In this document: piece after piece, positions 17,956 to 27,498 of the stretch | How positions within the stretch are numbered: position 1 is the stretch's first letter | How the letters are laid out: the number at the start of each line of letters is the position of its first letter | Assembly (NCBI GenBank): GCA_026692865.1 | Contig: JAPLNI010000053.1 | Span: 186,001 to 250,000 of the forward strand | Direction of reading: 5' to 3' | Length of the DNA stretch: 64,000 nucleotides | Source of the DNA: Planctomycetota bacterium | Lineage (GTDB): Bacteria; Planctomycetota; Planctomycetia; Pirellulales; Pirellulaceae | Notes under the pieces: model-generated | Databases searched by the model: none | Told to the model about the DNA's origin: nothing | The model's input: the letters and a program-made list of their open reading frames with translations, nothing else | Program-made: the position numbers and the translations under genes

Positions 17956-18829
17956 AGAGGTAGTCTTGTTTGTTTCGATGCACCGATAGGGGTACGTTGA
18001 ACAACGAACTTAGTCTCTCCGATTGGATGGCTTCATCGCGATTGCCATCAAAATAAACATTTCCATTCTTGAGGAGTAGAACTCGATTGATTATCGGGAT
18101 GACTTCTTCAATATGATGCGTTACCAAGATAAGTGTCGTGCCTGATCGAGCCAGCAATTCGATTTGATTTAAGAAGATCGCTCGCGAAGCGATGTCGAGT
18201 CCTGCAGTGGGTTCGTCTAGTACAAGTCCAATAGGTCGATGAACCATCGCTCGTGCGAGCATGACTCGTCTTCGCTCACCCGTAGATAGCCCGGCTACTG
18301 CACGGGTAGCAAGATGCCCAACGCCACACATCTTCAGCGATTCTTCTGCGGCCGATCGCATCTCGTCCGTCATCTGTTCGATTTCAATGGCAAGTTCGCC
18401 TGCGGTGAATCCTGTGACAGCAGCATCCAAACCTGTAAGTCTTCCTGATCTACCTTGGGTGAAGTGCTGATCGATCTCGCCACTGACATAGCCGAGCTGC
18501 TTCCTTAGTTCCCATACGTTCCAATCGCTACGTCCCATAATTGCGATTTCAGGAGAACGCTCCGGTTTAGACAAATCAGAATGGCCTTTGGAATCTAACA
18601 GCTCGCTTCCTAAAGTGTCCGGTGTTTCTGGCCATGGATCTGGATAAAGCAATCGCAGTAGCAATTTAAGCAGCGTTGATTTCCCGCTTCCGTTTGGACC
18701 CAAAATGGCGGTGTGTACGCCGAGCGGGATTTTGATTGAGACTTGATTTAACGCAGGTTTTGTCGAGCGATCATGTCCGAAACGAAACGAGATATTTTCA
18801 AGCTGTAGGAGTGGCGGAGTTAGGTTCAT
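17939..18829 (-). CDS. ABC transporter ATP-binding protein
   Basis: Stand-alone ABC ATPase (296 aa). Walker A GPNGSGKST at 44-52, signature LSTGE at 181-185, Walker B LVLDEPTAGLD from about 202, then the switch His in LVTHH. Between Walker A and the Q-loop sits an insert of about 35 residues (TLGSELLDSKGHSDLSKPE) not typical of the family. The ATG at 18829 is preferred over a longer frame because it leaves a 10-bp gap after the NYN gene. No permease partner is adjacent apart from the APC transporter gene of the same cluster, which is not an ABC permease. Substrate unknown. Confidence 0.85.
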   Translation of the reverse strand: MNLTPPLLQLENISFRFGHDRSTKPALNQVSIKIPLGVHTAILGPNGSGKSTLLKLLLRLLYPDPWPETPDTLGSELLDSKGHSDLSKPERSPEIAIMGRSDWNVWELRKQLGYVSGEIDQHFTQGRSGRLTGLDAAVTGFTAGELAIEIEQMTDEMRSAAEESLKMCGVGHLATRAVAGLSTGERRRVMLARAMVHRPIGLVLDEPTAGLDIASRAIFLNQIELLARSGTTLILVTHHIEEVIPIINRVLLLKNGNVYFDGNRDEAIQSERLSSLFNVPLSVHRNKQDYLFMTLD

Positions 18830-18839
18830 CGAACTGTTT

Positions 18840-19676
18840 TCACGAAATCCCGTCAAAGTAGTCTTCAGGAAATAGCGGACCATCTTCTGGAAGTTTACGA
18901 TTGGCCCGCTTTAGTATCTTAGGATCGATCCCAGATTCATCCGCCGTCAGTGGCTTGCTTTCAGGCAGGTTACGCGAAGACTTTGGGGCTCTCTTTGATA
19001 CGCCTTTTGGCACTTTCTTGGTAGGCCCGGTACTTCGCTTGTTTGGAGGAGAGGCTTTACGCTCGTTAGATTTTTTAGAAAGCTTAGGTGCAGCTTTTGG
19101 TTTTGGTGCTGGGTGATCTTCGGGGGATTTATTCACAGATATTTTCTCCATCTCTAGATAGCTAACCCATGCATCAACTTCGTGCTCCATAATCGATGTA
19201 TTCTTGATTGATTCTGGATCGATTTCCTTTGTAATGGATGTCGCATGGTTACGCGAATCAGTATATCGCAACGAGATTTTTTCATACCAATCGCGACTGT
19301 CAATCGTTTGTGCTTGACGATACTTGGCGGCGTTCCGAATTCGTCGGTCAGAAGAAACAACCAAAAGCGAGCGAGGCGATCGGTGCTGGTCGATCAAATC
19401 TTCGATGAAATCATCTGCCTCACGATGGTGATGTGCAAAGCAGACTCGGATGTCTTCGAGCACAAAGTCGGTAGTGTTTGGAGAGCGGTCTGTATGGGCA
19501 TCAAACACGCAGATGGTCGAAACTCGCTCCGCAGGAGTAAGTAGCTTAGCAAGTTCATGTATCAGATTGCTTCGCTGTTGATGAAGCCAAGTGGGACCAC
19601 TACCGGACTGCATCACCGGCGTTTGGTGTAATAGGTTATATCCATCAATAACAGTTTTTAGTGAACTCAAAGTCAT
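18840..19676 (-). CDS. YacP-like NYN domain protein (putative RNase)
   Basis: A 278-aa protein whose N-terminal ~150 residues fit the YacP/NYN (PIN-like) nuclease family: VIDGYNLLH with Asp11 and Asn14, VFDAHTDRSPN, READDFIEDLI, LLVVSSDRRIR. These acidic residues would bind metal. The C-terminal half is basic and low in complexity (KPKAAPKLSKKSNERK), suggesting RNA contact. The ATG at 19676 overlaps the upstream permease stop as ATGA, so translation is probably coupled. Bacillus Rae1/YacP cuts mRNA in the ribosome; a similar role is only inferred. Confidence 0.82.
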   Translation of the reverse strand: MTLSSLKTVIDGYNLLHQTPVMQSGSGPTWLHQQRSNLIHELAKLLTPAERVSTICVFDAHTDRSPNTTDFVLEDIRVCFAHHHREADDFIEDLIDQHRSPRSLLVVSSDRRIRNAAKYRQAQTIDSRDWYEKISLRYTDSRNHATSITKEIDPESIKNTSIMEHEVDAWVSYLEMEKISVNKSPEDHPAPKPKAAPKLSKKSNERKASPPNKRSTGPTKKVPKGVSKRAPKSSRNLPESKPLTADESGIDPKILKRANRKLPEDGPLFPEDYFDGIS

Positions 19677-21010
19677 TCTGTGGACCATTCAACTGCCGGC
19701 TTATCTTCCTGGCGTTTCGGCATGAACTTTCGCGACAGGTAGTAAAGAAGCAAGCCGGACGCAAATGTCGCTAGCATCGTATAAAACTGGGCAACTTGGA
19801 ATGTAGACGCAACAAGGATCATACTGCATGTGAGGCCGATGAAGACCGCGGAAGTGAGGTGCTCATACCACTTTAGTAAAGGTGCATCTGGTAAAACGCG
19901 ATGAATACGCCACATCGATGCGATTGTCATGGCACCGCAAGCGGTAAGAGTCAATCCGAGAAACCCGATCAGGTCTCGAAGATTAGCTGCATAAACGACG
20001 GCGATTGAAAGAACTGCTTGAACAAAAATTGCTACTCGCGGAACATTGTTGGAGTGCTGAAACAGCCTTGGCAGCAATCGATCGTCGGCCATTTTTGCGT
20101 ACACCCGTGGCCCGGTCATTAGTAGCGAAAGTACGCTTGTCCAAGAAGAAAGCAAAATCGTAGCGGTCATGAGTCTGCTCATCCATGGTCCTCCGATAGC
20201 AGATGCCGCCACCTCTGCGATCCGAGGTTCGCCTGCGATGGACTCGGGCGAGCAACCGAACAGGAACAGATAGTTGAGGCACAGATAGATCGCCGTTACA
20301 AGGATGGTCGCGGTTAACATGGCTATCGGAACCATTGCCTTTGCATTTTTCGATTCTCCGGCAACGTAGACTGCTGCGTTAAAACCTGTATAGGATAGCG
20401 ATATCCAAACCAAAGAACTAAGCATGCTCAACGCGATCAAGAATGGAGTTGCATTGACTGATGCCGTTATTGGAATTACTCCCGAATGCGTCGGCGACAG
20501 ACCCACTTCGCTAAGCCCCCAGACGATGAGTATTCCTAGTCCCGCGATCTTGATTACAACGGCAATGTTCTGTGTCCAAAGGCCCGTTCGAAGCCTCATC
20601 GCATGGACTAACGTCGCCACGATAATGACGATCGACGCGATCAATTTCTGATCCAGATTCCACCGATTGAGTGCTGTCGCATCCGCGTAAACGGCAAACA
20701 CCAATGCCGCAGCGGCAAGCGGGCCCGTAAAGCCGGCAACTAACGAAATCCAACCAGCCAAAAATCCAACTGAAGGATGTATCAAGCGTGAGAGGTAAAG
20801 GTATTCTCCGCCTGAGTCGGGAAGGCGTTTGGCAATCGCACCGTAGGATACAGCACCGCAAAGAGCCATAACTCCTGCAATGACCCAAACCCACATGACC
20901 AGATCGGCTCGTCCAAGTGACGAAAGGGCGAACCCGCTCGAGGTATAGAGTCCCGACCCGATCATGTTCGCTACTACAAGGCAAACAAGTGAGAAAAAAT
21001 CAATCGACAT
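19673..21010 (-). CDS. APC family amino acid permease
   Basis: Inner-membrane amino acid/polyamine transporter (445 aa, about 12 helices). Helix 1 carries VVANMIGSGLYTSSG, the substrate-binding GSG break of the family; GGEYLYLSRLIHPSVGFLAG is the conserved helix 3 region. The ATG at 21010 (MSIDFFSL) is chosen over an in-frame TTG 18 bp upstream. It is the first gene of an overlapping cluster with the NYN protein and, 10 bp later, the ABC ATPase. Substrate unknown. Confidence 0.9.
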   Translation of the reverse strand: MSIDFFSLVCLVVANMIGSGLYTSSGFALSSLGRADLVMWVWVIAGVMALCGAVSYGAIAKRLPDSGGEYLYLSRLIHPSVGFLAGWISLVAGFTGPLAAAALVFAVYADATALNRWNLDQKLIASIVIIVATLVHAMRLRTGLWTQNIAVVIKIAGLGILIVWGLSEVGLSPTHSGVIPITASVNATPFLIALSMLSSLVWISLSYTGFNAAVYVAGESKNAKAMVPIAMLTATILVTAIYLCLNYLFLFGCSPESIAGEPRIAEVAASAIGGPWMSRLMTATILLSSWTSVLSLLMTGPRVYAKMADDRLLPRLFQHSNNVPRVAIFVQAVLSIAVVYAANLRDLIGFLGLTLTACGAMTIASMWRIHRVLPDAPLLKWYEHLTSAVFIGLTCSMILVASTFQVAQFYTMLATFASGLLLYYLSRKFMPKRQEDKPAVEWSTE

Positions 21011-21438
21011 TTCGGTCTGATTTTTCAATCTAACGTTCTTTTTTGAGGAAATATGTGAATGGAAACTCTGCCGAAGTCAGAAAACAACTAAGTCCAGTCG
21101 GGGCCGTCTGTGTGGCTAACCCATCACCCCGATTGCTCAACCAGGCCATCTATAGCGTGTGAGTATCAGCCAAGATGTGCTCTGAATTTTACCTTGCCGC
21201 AAATACCATCGTTCGATCGTATTCTAGAACAAGTGGATTATATTATATCGCTGCATAACATTTCCGTTTGTACCGGTTATTCAGAAGATTTTGTCGGCCC
21301 GATGAAACGATACTATTTTTTCGAGTCGAAACTCACTCGTAGCGATATCCCGATCCGAAAACTGTTTTACCTTTGATAAAAGGCGATTCCCCAGATCACA
21401 TCGGATTTCTAGTTCTCCCGTGAGTAAGAGCAGCCCTC
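21011..21438. other. Intergenic region before the Flp pilin gene
   Basis: 428 bp between divergent genes. Open frames exist but lack family resemblance and ribosome binding sites. No repeat, RNA gene or clear promoter was seen. Confidence 0.4.
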
Positions 21439-21624
21439 ATGCTTAGACGAATACTGAATAGCTTCGGCAGATTTGTTCATGAAGAAGATGGCCCCACAGC
21501 GGTTGAATACGCTGTGATGCTTTCTTTAATCATTGTCGTGTGTATTGCGAGCGTTCGATCGGTGACGAATGCTACCAGAGATTCATTTGATCGATCTAGC
21601 CAGGTTCTTATTCCTGCTCTTTAA
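21439..21624 (+). CDS. Flp/Fap family type IVb pilin
   Basis: Small pilin of 61 aa. After a polar leader ending in Gly18 comes PTAVEYAVMLSLIIVVCIAS, the hallmark hydrophobic helix of Flp pilins, with Glu23 at +5 of the mature form; cleavage after Gly18 by a TadV-type prepilin peptidase is expected. Such pilins build tight-adherence (Tad) pili. No tad secretion genes are in the window, so the assembly machine must be elsewhere. Start chosen at the only ATG before the leader. Confidence 0.88.
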   Translation: MLRRILNSFGRFVHEEDGPTAVEYAVMLSLIIVVCIASVRSVTNATRDSFDRSSQVLIPAL

Positions 21625-21836
21625 CGTCCAATGGAAGCTAGTGATTCGGCACAATTTGAAGATGGAGTTTGGACTGGAAGCAGATGTCGTAAGGCATATG
21701 AAGTCCGCTGCATTTCCACCGACTTCTGAATTCTTACGAATTCAGCTGCCCCAAAATCAAATTGGGACAAATCGTGAGGGCTTCGAAAGAGAAGTAATTA
21801 ACGATGTTCAATTAGGCACCGATTGCACTTCGGTAA

Positions 21837-23054
21837 CTATTCGTAACAGCCAGCCTCAGAAGACAGCGCTGTCAGCATCGATTGAAGCTCTGAACGTATC
21901 TGCTTCATAACGGGATCTTCTTCACCACGTGGACCTCGCTCTGTTGGAATGGGAATAGCCGCTCCAACTGCAATGATGGCATGCAGCGGTCCGTGTACTC
22001 GGGCTTTGTCGGTGAGATCCTCTTCAAGTCGCTCGACGGTTTCCAAGATTCGTGTTGGCGTGGTCGGTCGAGTGATGTAGTCTGGGGGATAAGAAGCGAT
22101 TTGCTGTGCGAGATAGATGTTGGCAAGCTGCTTCCAGCGACGATCGCGTTCTTGTGAAGACAGCTCGCCAGTAGTCATCTCGGGCAAGATTTTCATTCGC
22201 AACGACTTCACACGCGGTACGATAACGCCTTCTTGCTCTTTTCCGAGCCATTCGATTTCCAATGGGTCGAGCAGATAGTCAATGAGACGTTGCTGCCGTT
22301 CCGCAACTGGTCCCGACTGAGGCTCGCCCAAATGTTCTACTTCCTTGAGAGCTAAGACACCGAGAACAGCACGTTGAACTCTTTGAAGCATATCTCCAGG
22401 AGCAGGCGAGGTCCAAGTAAGACGACGTTCAATGTTTGATAATACGGGCTCGATCGACGTCGCAAGGTCATTGCCACGATAGACGTATTTAATTGCTACA
22501 GGATGGATGACGACCTGTTTGTCGGGCGACTGTTTGGCTCGCTTTTTTGCAGCCGTTCTCGCAATAAAGGCGACTCCATCTAACAAAGCTTGGAGCTGGT
22601 CGTTGGTACGGAATACCGATCCTTCGGGGAAAATAACAAGAGGCCGTTCAGCTGACGTAAGCACTTCGACTGCCAGGTCCAAGGACTGACGATCAACGCC
22701 TTCGCGATAAACGCTAAATGCTCCCATTGTTGTCATGGCGACTTGCATCAGTGACGACTGCTGGAATAAATGCCAACTGGCCATCGCATACATCGGAGTA
22801 TCTGCGGCGCGCGAGATCCATCCCATGACCATCGGGTCCGCGTATCGACAATGATTGGGCGTTACGAGTATGCCATGGCCTCGCCGCAGCGATTCGCGGA
22901 AATAATCAATACCTCGAAGTTCGTAGGAGGCTACACCTTCCACTTTTTTGAGGTAGTAGTCCACGAGCCCGAGCTTCAAAATAGTTTGTTGAAGCCAAGT
23001 TCCTCGACGGGGAGGAATGAACTTATAGGGCTTTTCGATGATGATTTGCTGCAT
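21837..23054 (-). CDS. PlsC-type lysophospholipid acyltransferase
   Basis: Membrane-associated 1-acyl-glycerol-phosphate acyltransferase family protein (405 aa). The catalytic HX4D motif is in NHCRYADP (His68, Asp73), and the substrate-binding FPEGS is near residue 141. The C-terminal 180 residues are a charged, soluble extension beyond the ~240-aa core (LLDPLEIEWLGKEQEGVIVP) of unknown role. It probably acylates a glycerophospholipid or related lipid. It follows galE on the same strand. Confidence 0.88.
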   Translation of the reverse strand: MQQIIIEKPYKFIPPRRGTWLQQTILKLGLVDYYLKKVEGVASYELRGIDYFRESLRRGHGILVTPNHCRYADPMVMGWISRAADTPMYAMASWHLFQQSSLMQVAMTTMGAFSVYREGVDRQSLDLAVEVLTSAERPLVIFPEGSVFRTNDQLQALLDGVAFIARTAAKKRAKQSPDKQVVIHPVAIKYVYRGNDLATSIEPVLSNIERRLTWTSPAPGDMLQRVQRAVLGVLALKEVEHLGEPQSGPVAERQQRLIDYLLDPLEIEWLGKEQEGVIVPRVKSLRMKILPEMTTGELSSQERDRRWKQLANIYLAQQIASYPPDYITRPTTPTRILETVERLEEDLTDKARVHGPLHAIIAVGAAIPIPTERGPRGEEDPVMKQIRSELQSMLTALSSEAGCYE

Positions 23055-23100
23055 AAACTTCGACCGCTAACGGTTACGTCAAGCTCAAGAAATGCTGTAA

Positions 23101-24084
23101 TTAAGTTGCGTAACCCCGAGGATGACTTTGGTGCCATCGCCACGCGGTTTCCACGATCGTATCGATCGATGTATATTTCGGCTTCCAGCTGAGCGTCTTT
23201 TGCGCGAGCGTGGAATCAGCGATCAAGCAAGCGGGATCGCCATCGCGTCGCGGTCCAACTTTGGTTGGTATCGGATGCCCAGTCACTTTGCGACACGCTT
23301 GAATGACCTCCATAACACTTGTACCTTGTCCTGTACCAAGATTCATTTGAAGGTTGGAGCCTGGTGAGAGTAGCTTAAGTGCAGCCAAGTGCGCAGATCC
23401 AAGATCATTCACGTGAATGTAATCTCGTACACAAGTTCCGTCGCTTGTTGGGTAGTCTTCTCCAAAGACCGAGATGTATTCACGTTGACCAAGTGCGACT
23501 TGGAGTACAATCGGGATGATGTGGGATTCGGGGTCGTGGTCTTCACCGATAGTTCCATCGTCGGCAGCTCCGGCAGCGTTGAAGTAGCGTAGAGCTGCGA
23601 CTCCAAATCCGTACGCTCTTGCGTAGTCCGACAAGGCGTGTTCGATTACAAGCTTGGTAAACCCATAGGGGTTGATTGGATTTTGGGGGGTAGATTCTGC
23701 GATTGGAATTTTTTCAGGTTGGCCATATGTCGCAGTAGTGCTTGAAAATACAAATCGCCAAACGCCGGCCGCTCGCATGGCCTCTAGAAGGTCGAGTGTC
23801 GCTGAGACGTTGTTCTGATAATAGATCGCTGGATGCTGCATTGATTCACCAACCAGCGCATAGGCCGCAAAATGCATAACCGCTTCAATTTCCTTGTCTC
23901 TCATAACCTGCATCAAAAGGCTACGATCCGAAAGATTTCCCTCAATTAGTCGGCCTGCTGGGACCGATTCACGATGTCCTCGGGAAAGATTGTCGTAGAC
24001 CCAAACGTCATGTCCTTCTGTCAAGAGAAGCTTTACCGTGTGAGAGCCCACATAACCAGCACCGCCAACAACCAAGATCTTCAT
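23101..24084 (-). CDS. galE: UDP-glucose 4-epimerase
   Basis: Interconverts UDP-glucose and UDP-galactose for glycan synthesis (327 aa). NAD-binding GGAGYVGSH lies at the N-terminus, the catalytic Ser/Thr in SSTTATYG (114-121), and the YxxxK pair is Tyr140/Lys144 in NPYGFTK. The ATG at 24084 has GGAGG eight bases upstream, so the longer in-frame start is rejected. It ends 46 bp before the acyltransferase gene and could be cotranscribed with it. Confidence 0.96.
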   Translation of the reverse strand: MKILVVGGAGYVGSHTVKLLLTEGHDVWVYDNLSRGHRESVPAGRLIEGNLSDRSLLMQVMRDKEIEAVMHFAAYALVGESMQHPAIYYQNNVSATLDLLEAMRAAGVWRFVFSSTTATYGQPEKIPIAESTPQNPINPYGFTKLVIEHALSDYARAYGFGVAALRYFNAAGAADDGTIGEDHDPESHIIPIVLQVALGQREYISVFGEDYPTSDGTCVRDYIHVNDLGSAHLAALKLLSPGSNLQMNLGTGQGTSVMEVIQACRKVTGHPIPTKVGPRRDGDPACLIADSTLAQKTLSWKPKYTSIDTIVETAWRWHQSHPRGYAT

Positions 24085-24269
24085 CAGATGAGCCTCCACA
24101 GAGATTACGATTTTTTGGGCCAGCCGCGGCCTACGCGTGAGCCTAGATTTTAGTCATCTAGATCGCTTCACAACAGGGCGGCGAAATTCTGAATCTTTTT
24201 GAATTACTTCGTTAAACGAATAAAATATGAAGAAATCGTTCGACCCTAACTCGATGAAAATCAATCCAT

Positions 24270-25223
24270 ATGGCTGTAAGTAAGCTTAAAAAGCTCCGAA
24301 CGGTAGCCACTGTCGATCCGTCGCCGCAGGAGACGATGTCAGGCTGGATCGAGCGTTACACGAACTATCTTCGTAGCGAATGTCACTTGGCGGACAACAC
24401 TGTCCAAGCCTACACTCGTGACTTGGTACACATGAAAGAGTGGCTTGCTGGAAGGTCGCCGACGTCGATGACGATTCGAGATCTTTCTGATTTCATCTCT
24501 TTTCTGAAGGACCGAAAGCTGGCGCCTTCGAGTATCTCGCGACATATCGTCGCGGTCCGAATGTTCTACAAGTTCCTTCAGCTTGAAGGAGCTGTAACGG
24601 ACAATCCGGGGGAGCTTCTTGCAACACAAAAAATGTGGCAACGCATCCCTAAGGTCTTGACCGCGGGTGCAATTGATCGCTTTCTTAGTGCACCAAAAAA
24701 GTGGGAGCCATTGTCGTTGCGAGACCGCGCGATTCTCGAATTGATGTACGCTACCGGTTGCCGTGTTAGCGAAGTAAGCAACATGACACTGAATAACCTG
24801 CGAATGGACGAAAGCTACTGTCTTGCTGACGGCAAGGGAAGTAAACAGCGTGTAGTTCCACTTGGACAGCGGGCTATCGAGGCGCTGCGAACTTACCTCG
24901 CCGAGCTTCGCCCGCAATTGGCACGCGGAAAAGATTCGCTTGACGCTCCGTGGGTTCTTCTTTCGCGATCTGGAAAGCGATTGCGACGAGAAGCTATCTG
25001 GGAATTGATTAAGCGATACGCGATTCGTGCAGGAATCGATCCGAATGTTTCCCCTCACACGTTGAGGCACTCTTTCGCAACGCATCTGCTCGCCGGAGGT
25101 GCCGATCTTAGACTGATTCAAGAGATGCTAGGCCACGCAAGTATCGCCACAACACAAATCTACACCCAAGTCGATAACTCGCGATTAAAGAAGATTCATA
25201 GTCAATATCATCCACGAGCATAA
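24270..25223 (+). CDS. xerD: Site-specific tyrosine recombinase XerD
   Basis: Chromosome dimer resolution recombinase (317 aa). SAM-like N-terminal domain at about 22-110 (NYLRSECHLADNTVQAYTRD), catalytic domain from about 125. Catalytic residues are Arg165 (GCRVSE), Lys189 (DGKGSKQR), His263 and Arg266 (HTLRHSF), His289 (LGHAS) and the nucleophile Tyr298 (IYTQVD). All are intact. XerD is favoured over XerC by overall sequence style, but the call between the two is not certain. No mobile-element boundary is visible, so this is probably the housekeeping enzyme. Confidence 0.92.
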   Translation: MAVSKLKKLRTVATVDPSPQETMSGWIERYTNYLRSECHLADNTVQAYTRDLVHMKEWLAGRSPTSMTIRDLSDFISFLKDRKLAPSSISRHIVAVRMFYKFLQLEGAVTDNPGELLATQKMWQRIPKVLTAGAIDRFLSAPKKWEPLSLRDRAILELMYATGCRVSEVSNMTLNNLRMDESYCLADGKGSKQRVVPLGQRAIEALRTYLAELRPQLARGKDSLDAPWVLLSRSGKRLRREAIWELIKRYAIRAGIDPNVSPHTLRHSFATHLLAGGADLRLIQEMLGHASIATTQIYTQVDNSRLKKIHSQYHPRA

Positions 25224-25465
25224 CGCGGTCCCAATTGCGATTCAGAAACAATTGCAGTTCGACTTGCGAATAAAAATCCACGTCGATTGGCACATTGTTT
25301 CTCGGTTTTCGGTATTCGCTTTTGAGTAGTGTTCGAGGTAACGTCCAAAGTAGCATCTGTGTCACAGAATTGCAGAACAGTGACTTTGCCTGATCTTGCG
25401 TAAAAGCGAGAACTGCGGCACATTTGATTTGTCACAAATCAAACAATCGCCAATTCGAGTTCTTC

Positions 25466-26353
25466 ATGAATACACATCAATCAATCGCGTTTCTCGGCAT
25501 GGGCTTGATGGGGGTTCCGATGGCCCGGAACCTACTCAAAGCAGGCTTCACGGTAGCTTGCTACAACCGAACTGCATCCAAGACAGCTCCTGTCGTCGAG
25601 TCGGGTGGTACTGCTTGCTTATCACCCAAAGAAGCTGCCAGGAATGCCGATGTGGTGATCTCCTGCGTTACGAACGGGCCTGATGTTGAGAATGTTCTCT
25701 TTGGCGATGAGGGGGCAATTCATGGAGCGAAAGCTGATACAATTTTCGTTGATATGAGCACGATCGCACCTGCCGTATCGGTGGAGATTGGTGCGCGTGT
25801 GAAAGCGAAGGGCTTTCGATTCGTTGAAGCCCCAGTTACAGGCGGGACTGTTGGAGCACAAAACGGCACCTTGAGTATTCTTGCGGGTGGTTCCGAAGAA
25901 GACTTTCTGGAACTGCAACCAGTTTTTGCCGCGATGGGCAAGAACGTCACGCGATGCGGTCCTTGGGGAGCAGGGCAGGGGGTCAAGCTTTGCAATCAGA
26001 TTATGGGGGCGATGAATATTTTGGGGGTTTGTGAAGCTTTCTCGCTTGCACGTGGCATGAAAATCGACCTGGCGCTTATTGAAAAAGCTCTTAATGGTGG
26101 AGCGGCATCCAGTTGGGCGCTTCAAAATCTTGCTCGTAAAATTGCAGCCGGCGATTGGTCGCCTGGCTTTATGGTCGACACGCAGCAGAAGGATATGAAA
26201 CTGGTTCTGGAAGCTGCTGAACAGGTTCAAGCAGTTCTTCCCGGTTCAGCATTAGTCACCCAACTCTGGCGATCTGCTCAAGCAAACGGGGATGGTTCGG
26301 ATGGGATTCATGCGTTAGATAAGGTTCTTCAAAGGCTTTCCAATCCGAAGTAG
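25466..26353 (+). CDS. NAD(P)-dependent beta-hydroxyacid dehydrogenase (HIBADH family)
   Basis: Oxidoreductase of 295 aa related to 3-hydroxyisobutyrate dehydrogenase and tartronate semialdehyde reductase. The N-terminus has the dinucleotide motif IAFLGMGLMGVPMARNL; the substrate loop is VEAPVTGGTVGAQNG; the catalytic Lys sits in GAGQGVKLCNQ. The ATG at 25466 begins MNTHQSIAFLG and is preferred over an upstream in-frame codon. Exact substrate is not decidable from sequence. Confidence 0.9.
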   Translation: MNTHQSIAFLGMGLMGVPMARNLLKAGFTVACYNRTASKTAPVVESGGTACLSPKEAARNADVVISCVTNGPDVENVLFGDEGAIHGAKADTIFVDMSTIAPAVSVEIGARVKAKGFRFVEAPVTGGTVGAQNGTLSILAGGSEEDFLELQPVFAAMGKNVTRCGPWGAGQGVKLCNQIMGAMNILGVCEAFSLARGMKIDLALIEKALNGGAASSWALQNLARKIAAGDWSPGFMVDTQQKDMKLVLEAAEQVQAVLPGSALVTQLWRSAQANGDGSDGIHALDKVLQRLSNPK

Positions 26354-26376
26354 CGGTATCTCGCCGAGACTGGCCT

Positions 26377-26580
26377 GATGAAACCTGAGCCGCTGGAGAT
26401 AGCCGCGTCGCTAGACGTTCCTGCGCAAGCGGTTGGTTCGTCGTTTGAAATCGCCTAGCGATTCTGGCCCAAAACATTAAACATTGAGTCTAAGGCGCTT
26501 GCCGCGGGTTTCGGTTTTGCCGTAGTTTGTCAGATAACCCCCGAGGCTGCGGCTTTGGAAAAATGCCCGTTTCATCACCC
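26377..26580. repeat. Dispersed palindromic repeat, GAGCCG family, copy B (interrupted)
   Basis: The first part, AAACCTGAGCCGCTGGAGAT, lies at 26381-26400. The rest of the element (GCCGCGGGTTTCGGTTTTGC ... AAATGCCCGTTTCATCACCC) resumes at about 26490 after roughly 85 bp of unrelated sequence. Arms are more diverged than in copies A and C. It fills most of the gap between two same-strand dehydrogenase genes. Confidence 0.65.
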
Positions 26581-26711
26581 CACTCAGAGACATCGGTCAC
26601 GCAAGCCTGCGAAGATAGTTGGCTACGTCCTTTGAGTGTGCGAAGCGTCTTGGTAAATTCTGTTTTCACTTTTTTCAATCAGTTACGTTTACAATAAATT
26701 ACATTTACATT

Positions 26712-27464
26712 ATGCATGATTCGAATCGTCCTGTTGCGTTGATCACGGGTGCTGCTACTGGAGTTGGACGGGCTTGTGCCGTGCAATTTGCCAAGCGAGG
26801 CTTTGATGTCGTCGTGAATTATTCTCGAAGCGAGGCCGATGCTAAGCAGACCGCGAACGATGTCGAATCATTGGGTGTCCGGGCGCTCGTCATTTGTTGT
26901 GATGTATCGAACGATTTGGCTGTGAGAGCCATGCTGCAAGAAGTCGAAAAGACCTTTGGGCGGCTGGACGTCTTGGTGAATAACGCCGCGACGACAAAGT
27001 TTATTCCTTACGCAGACATGGAAAGCCTCACCGAAGAGCTTTGGGATCGAATGTTCGCGGTCAATCTGAAGGGGGCATTTTTTGTAACTCGGGCTGCCGC
27101 GGATTTGCTCAGGGCAGGGGAGGGCGGGGCTGTTGTGAACATTACCTCAGTCGCTGCAACGACAGGAACCGGTTCCTCGATTGCTTATTGCGCGTCTAAG
27201 GCTGGGTTGAACACCATGACCAAGTCGCTTGCCAAGACACTGGCTCCGAAGGTTCGCGTCAATGCGGTCTGTCCGGGCCCAATCGATACACGATGGATTA
27301 AAGAAGGAGCCCCGAGTCTTGATCTTGGAAAGATGGTTGCGGGCTATCCTCTGCCAAAAGCTTCCCAACCTGACGACATTGCGGATGCGGTGATTTTTCT
27401 TGCGATCGGAACGACAATGGCAACCGGTCAACTCTTAACGATCGATGGTGGGCAGACGCTTTAG
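26712..27464 (+). CDS. Short-chain dehydrogenase/reductase (FabG-like)
   Basis: NAD(P)-dependent SDR oxidoreductase (250 aa). TGAATGVGRA near the N-terminus binds cofactor, NNAAT is the classical NNAG variant, and the catalytic Ser-Tyr-Lys triad is in NITSV and YCASK. The C-terminus IDGGQTL is typical of FabG-like enzymes. The ATG at 26712 is chosen because the frame before it has no SDR similarity. Could be a 3-oxoacyl-ACP reductase or a sugar/alcohol dehydrogenase; context does not decide. Confidence 0.9.
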   Translation: MHDSNRPVALITGAATGVGRACAVQFAKRGFDVVVNYSRSEADAKQTANDVESLGVRALVICCDVSNDLAVRAMLQEVEKTFGRLDVLVNNAATTKFIPYADMESLTEELWDRMFAVNLKGAFFVTRAAADLLRAGEGGAVVNITSVAATTGTGSSIAYCASKAGLNTMTKSLAKTLAPKVRVNAVCPGPIDTRWIKEGAPSLDLGKMVAGYPLPKASQPDDIADAVIFLAIGTTMATGQLLTIDGGQTL

Positions 27465-27498
27465 GCAATTTGGTAACCGAAGTTAGGGAAGGCTCGGT

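Noticed and set aside
21110-21376. 88-codon frame before the Flp pilin gene
   Set aside because: No ribosome binding site, irregular composition, no recognisable domain.
24270-25223. xerD as the integrase of a genomic island
   Set aside because: No tRNA, attachment-site repeat or phage genes beside it; sequence is that of the housekeeping recombinase.
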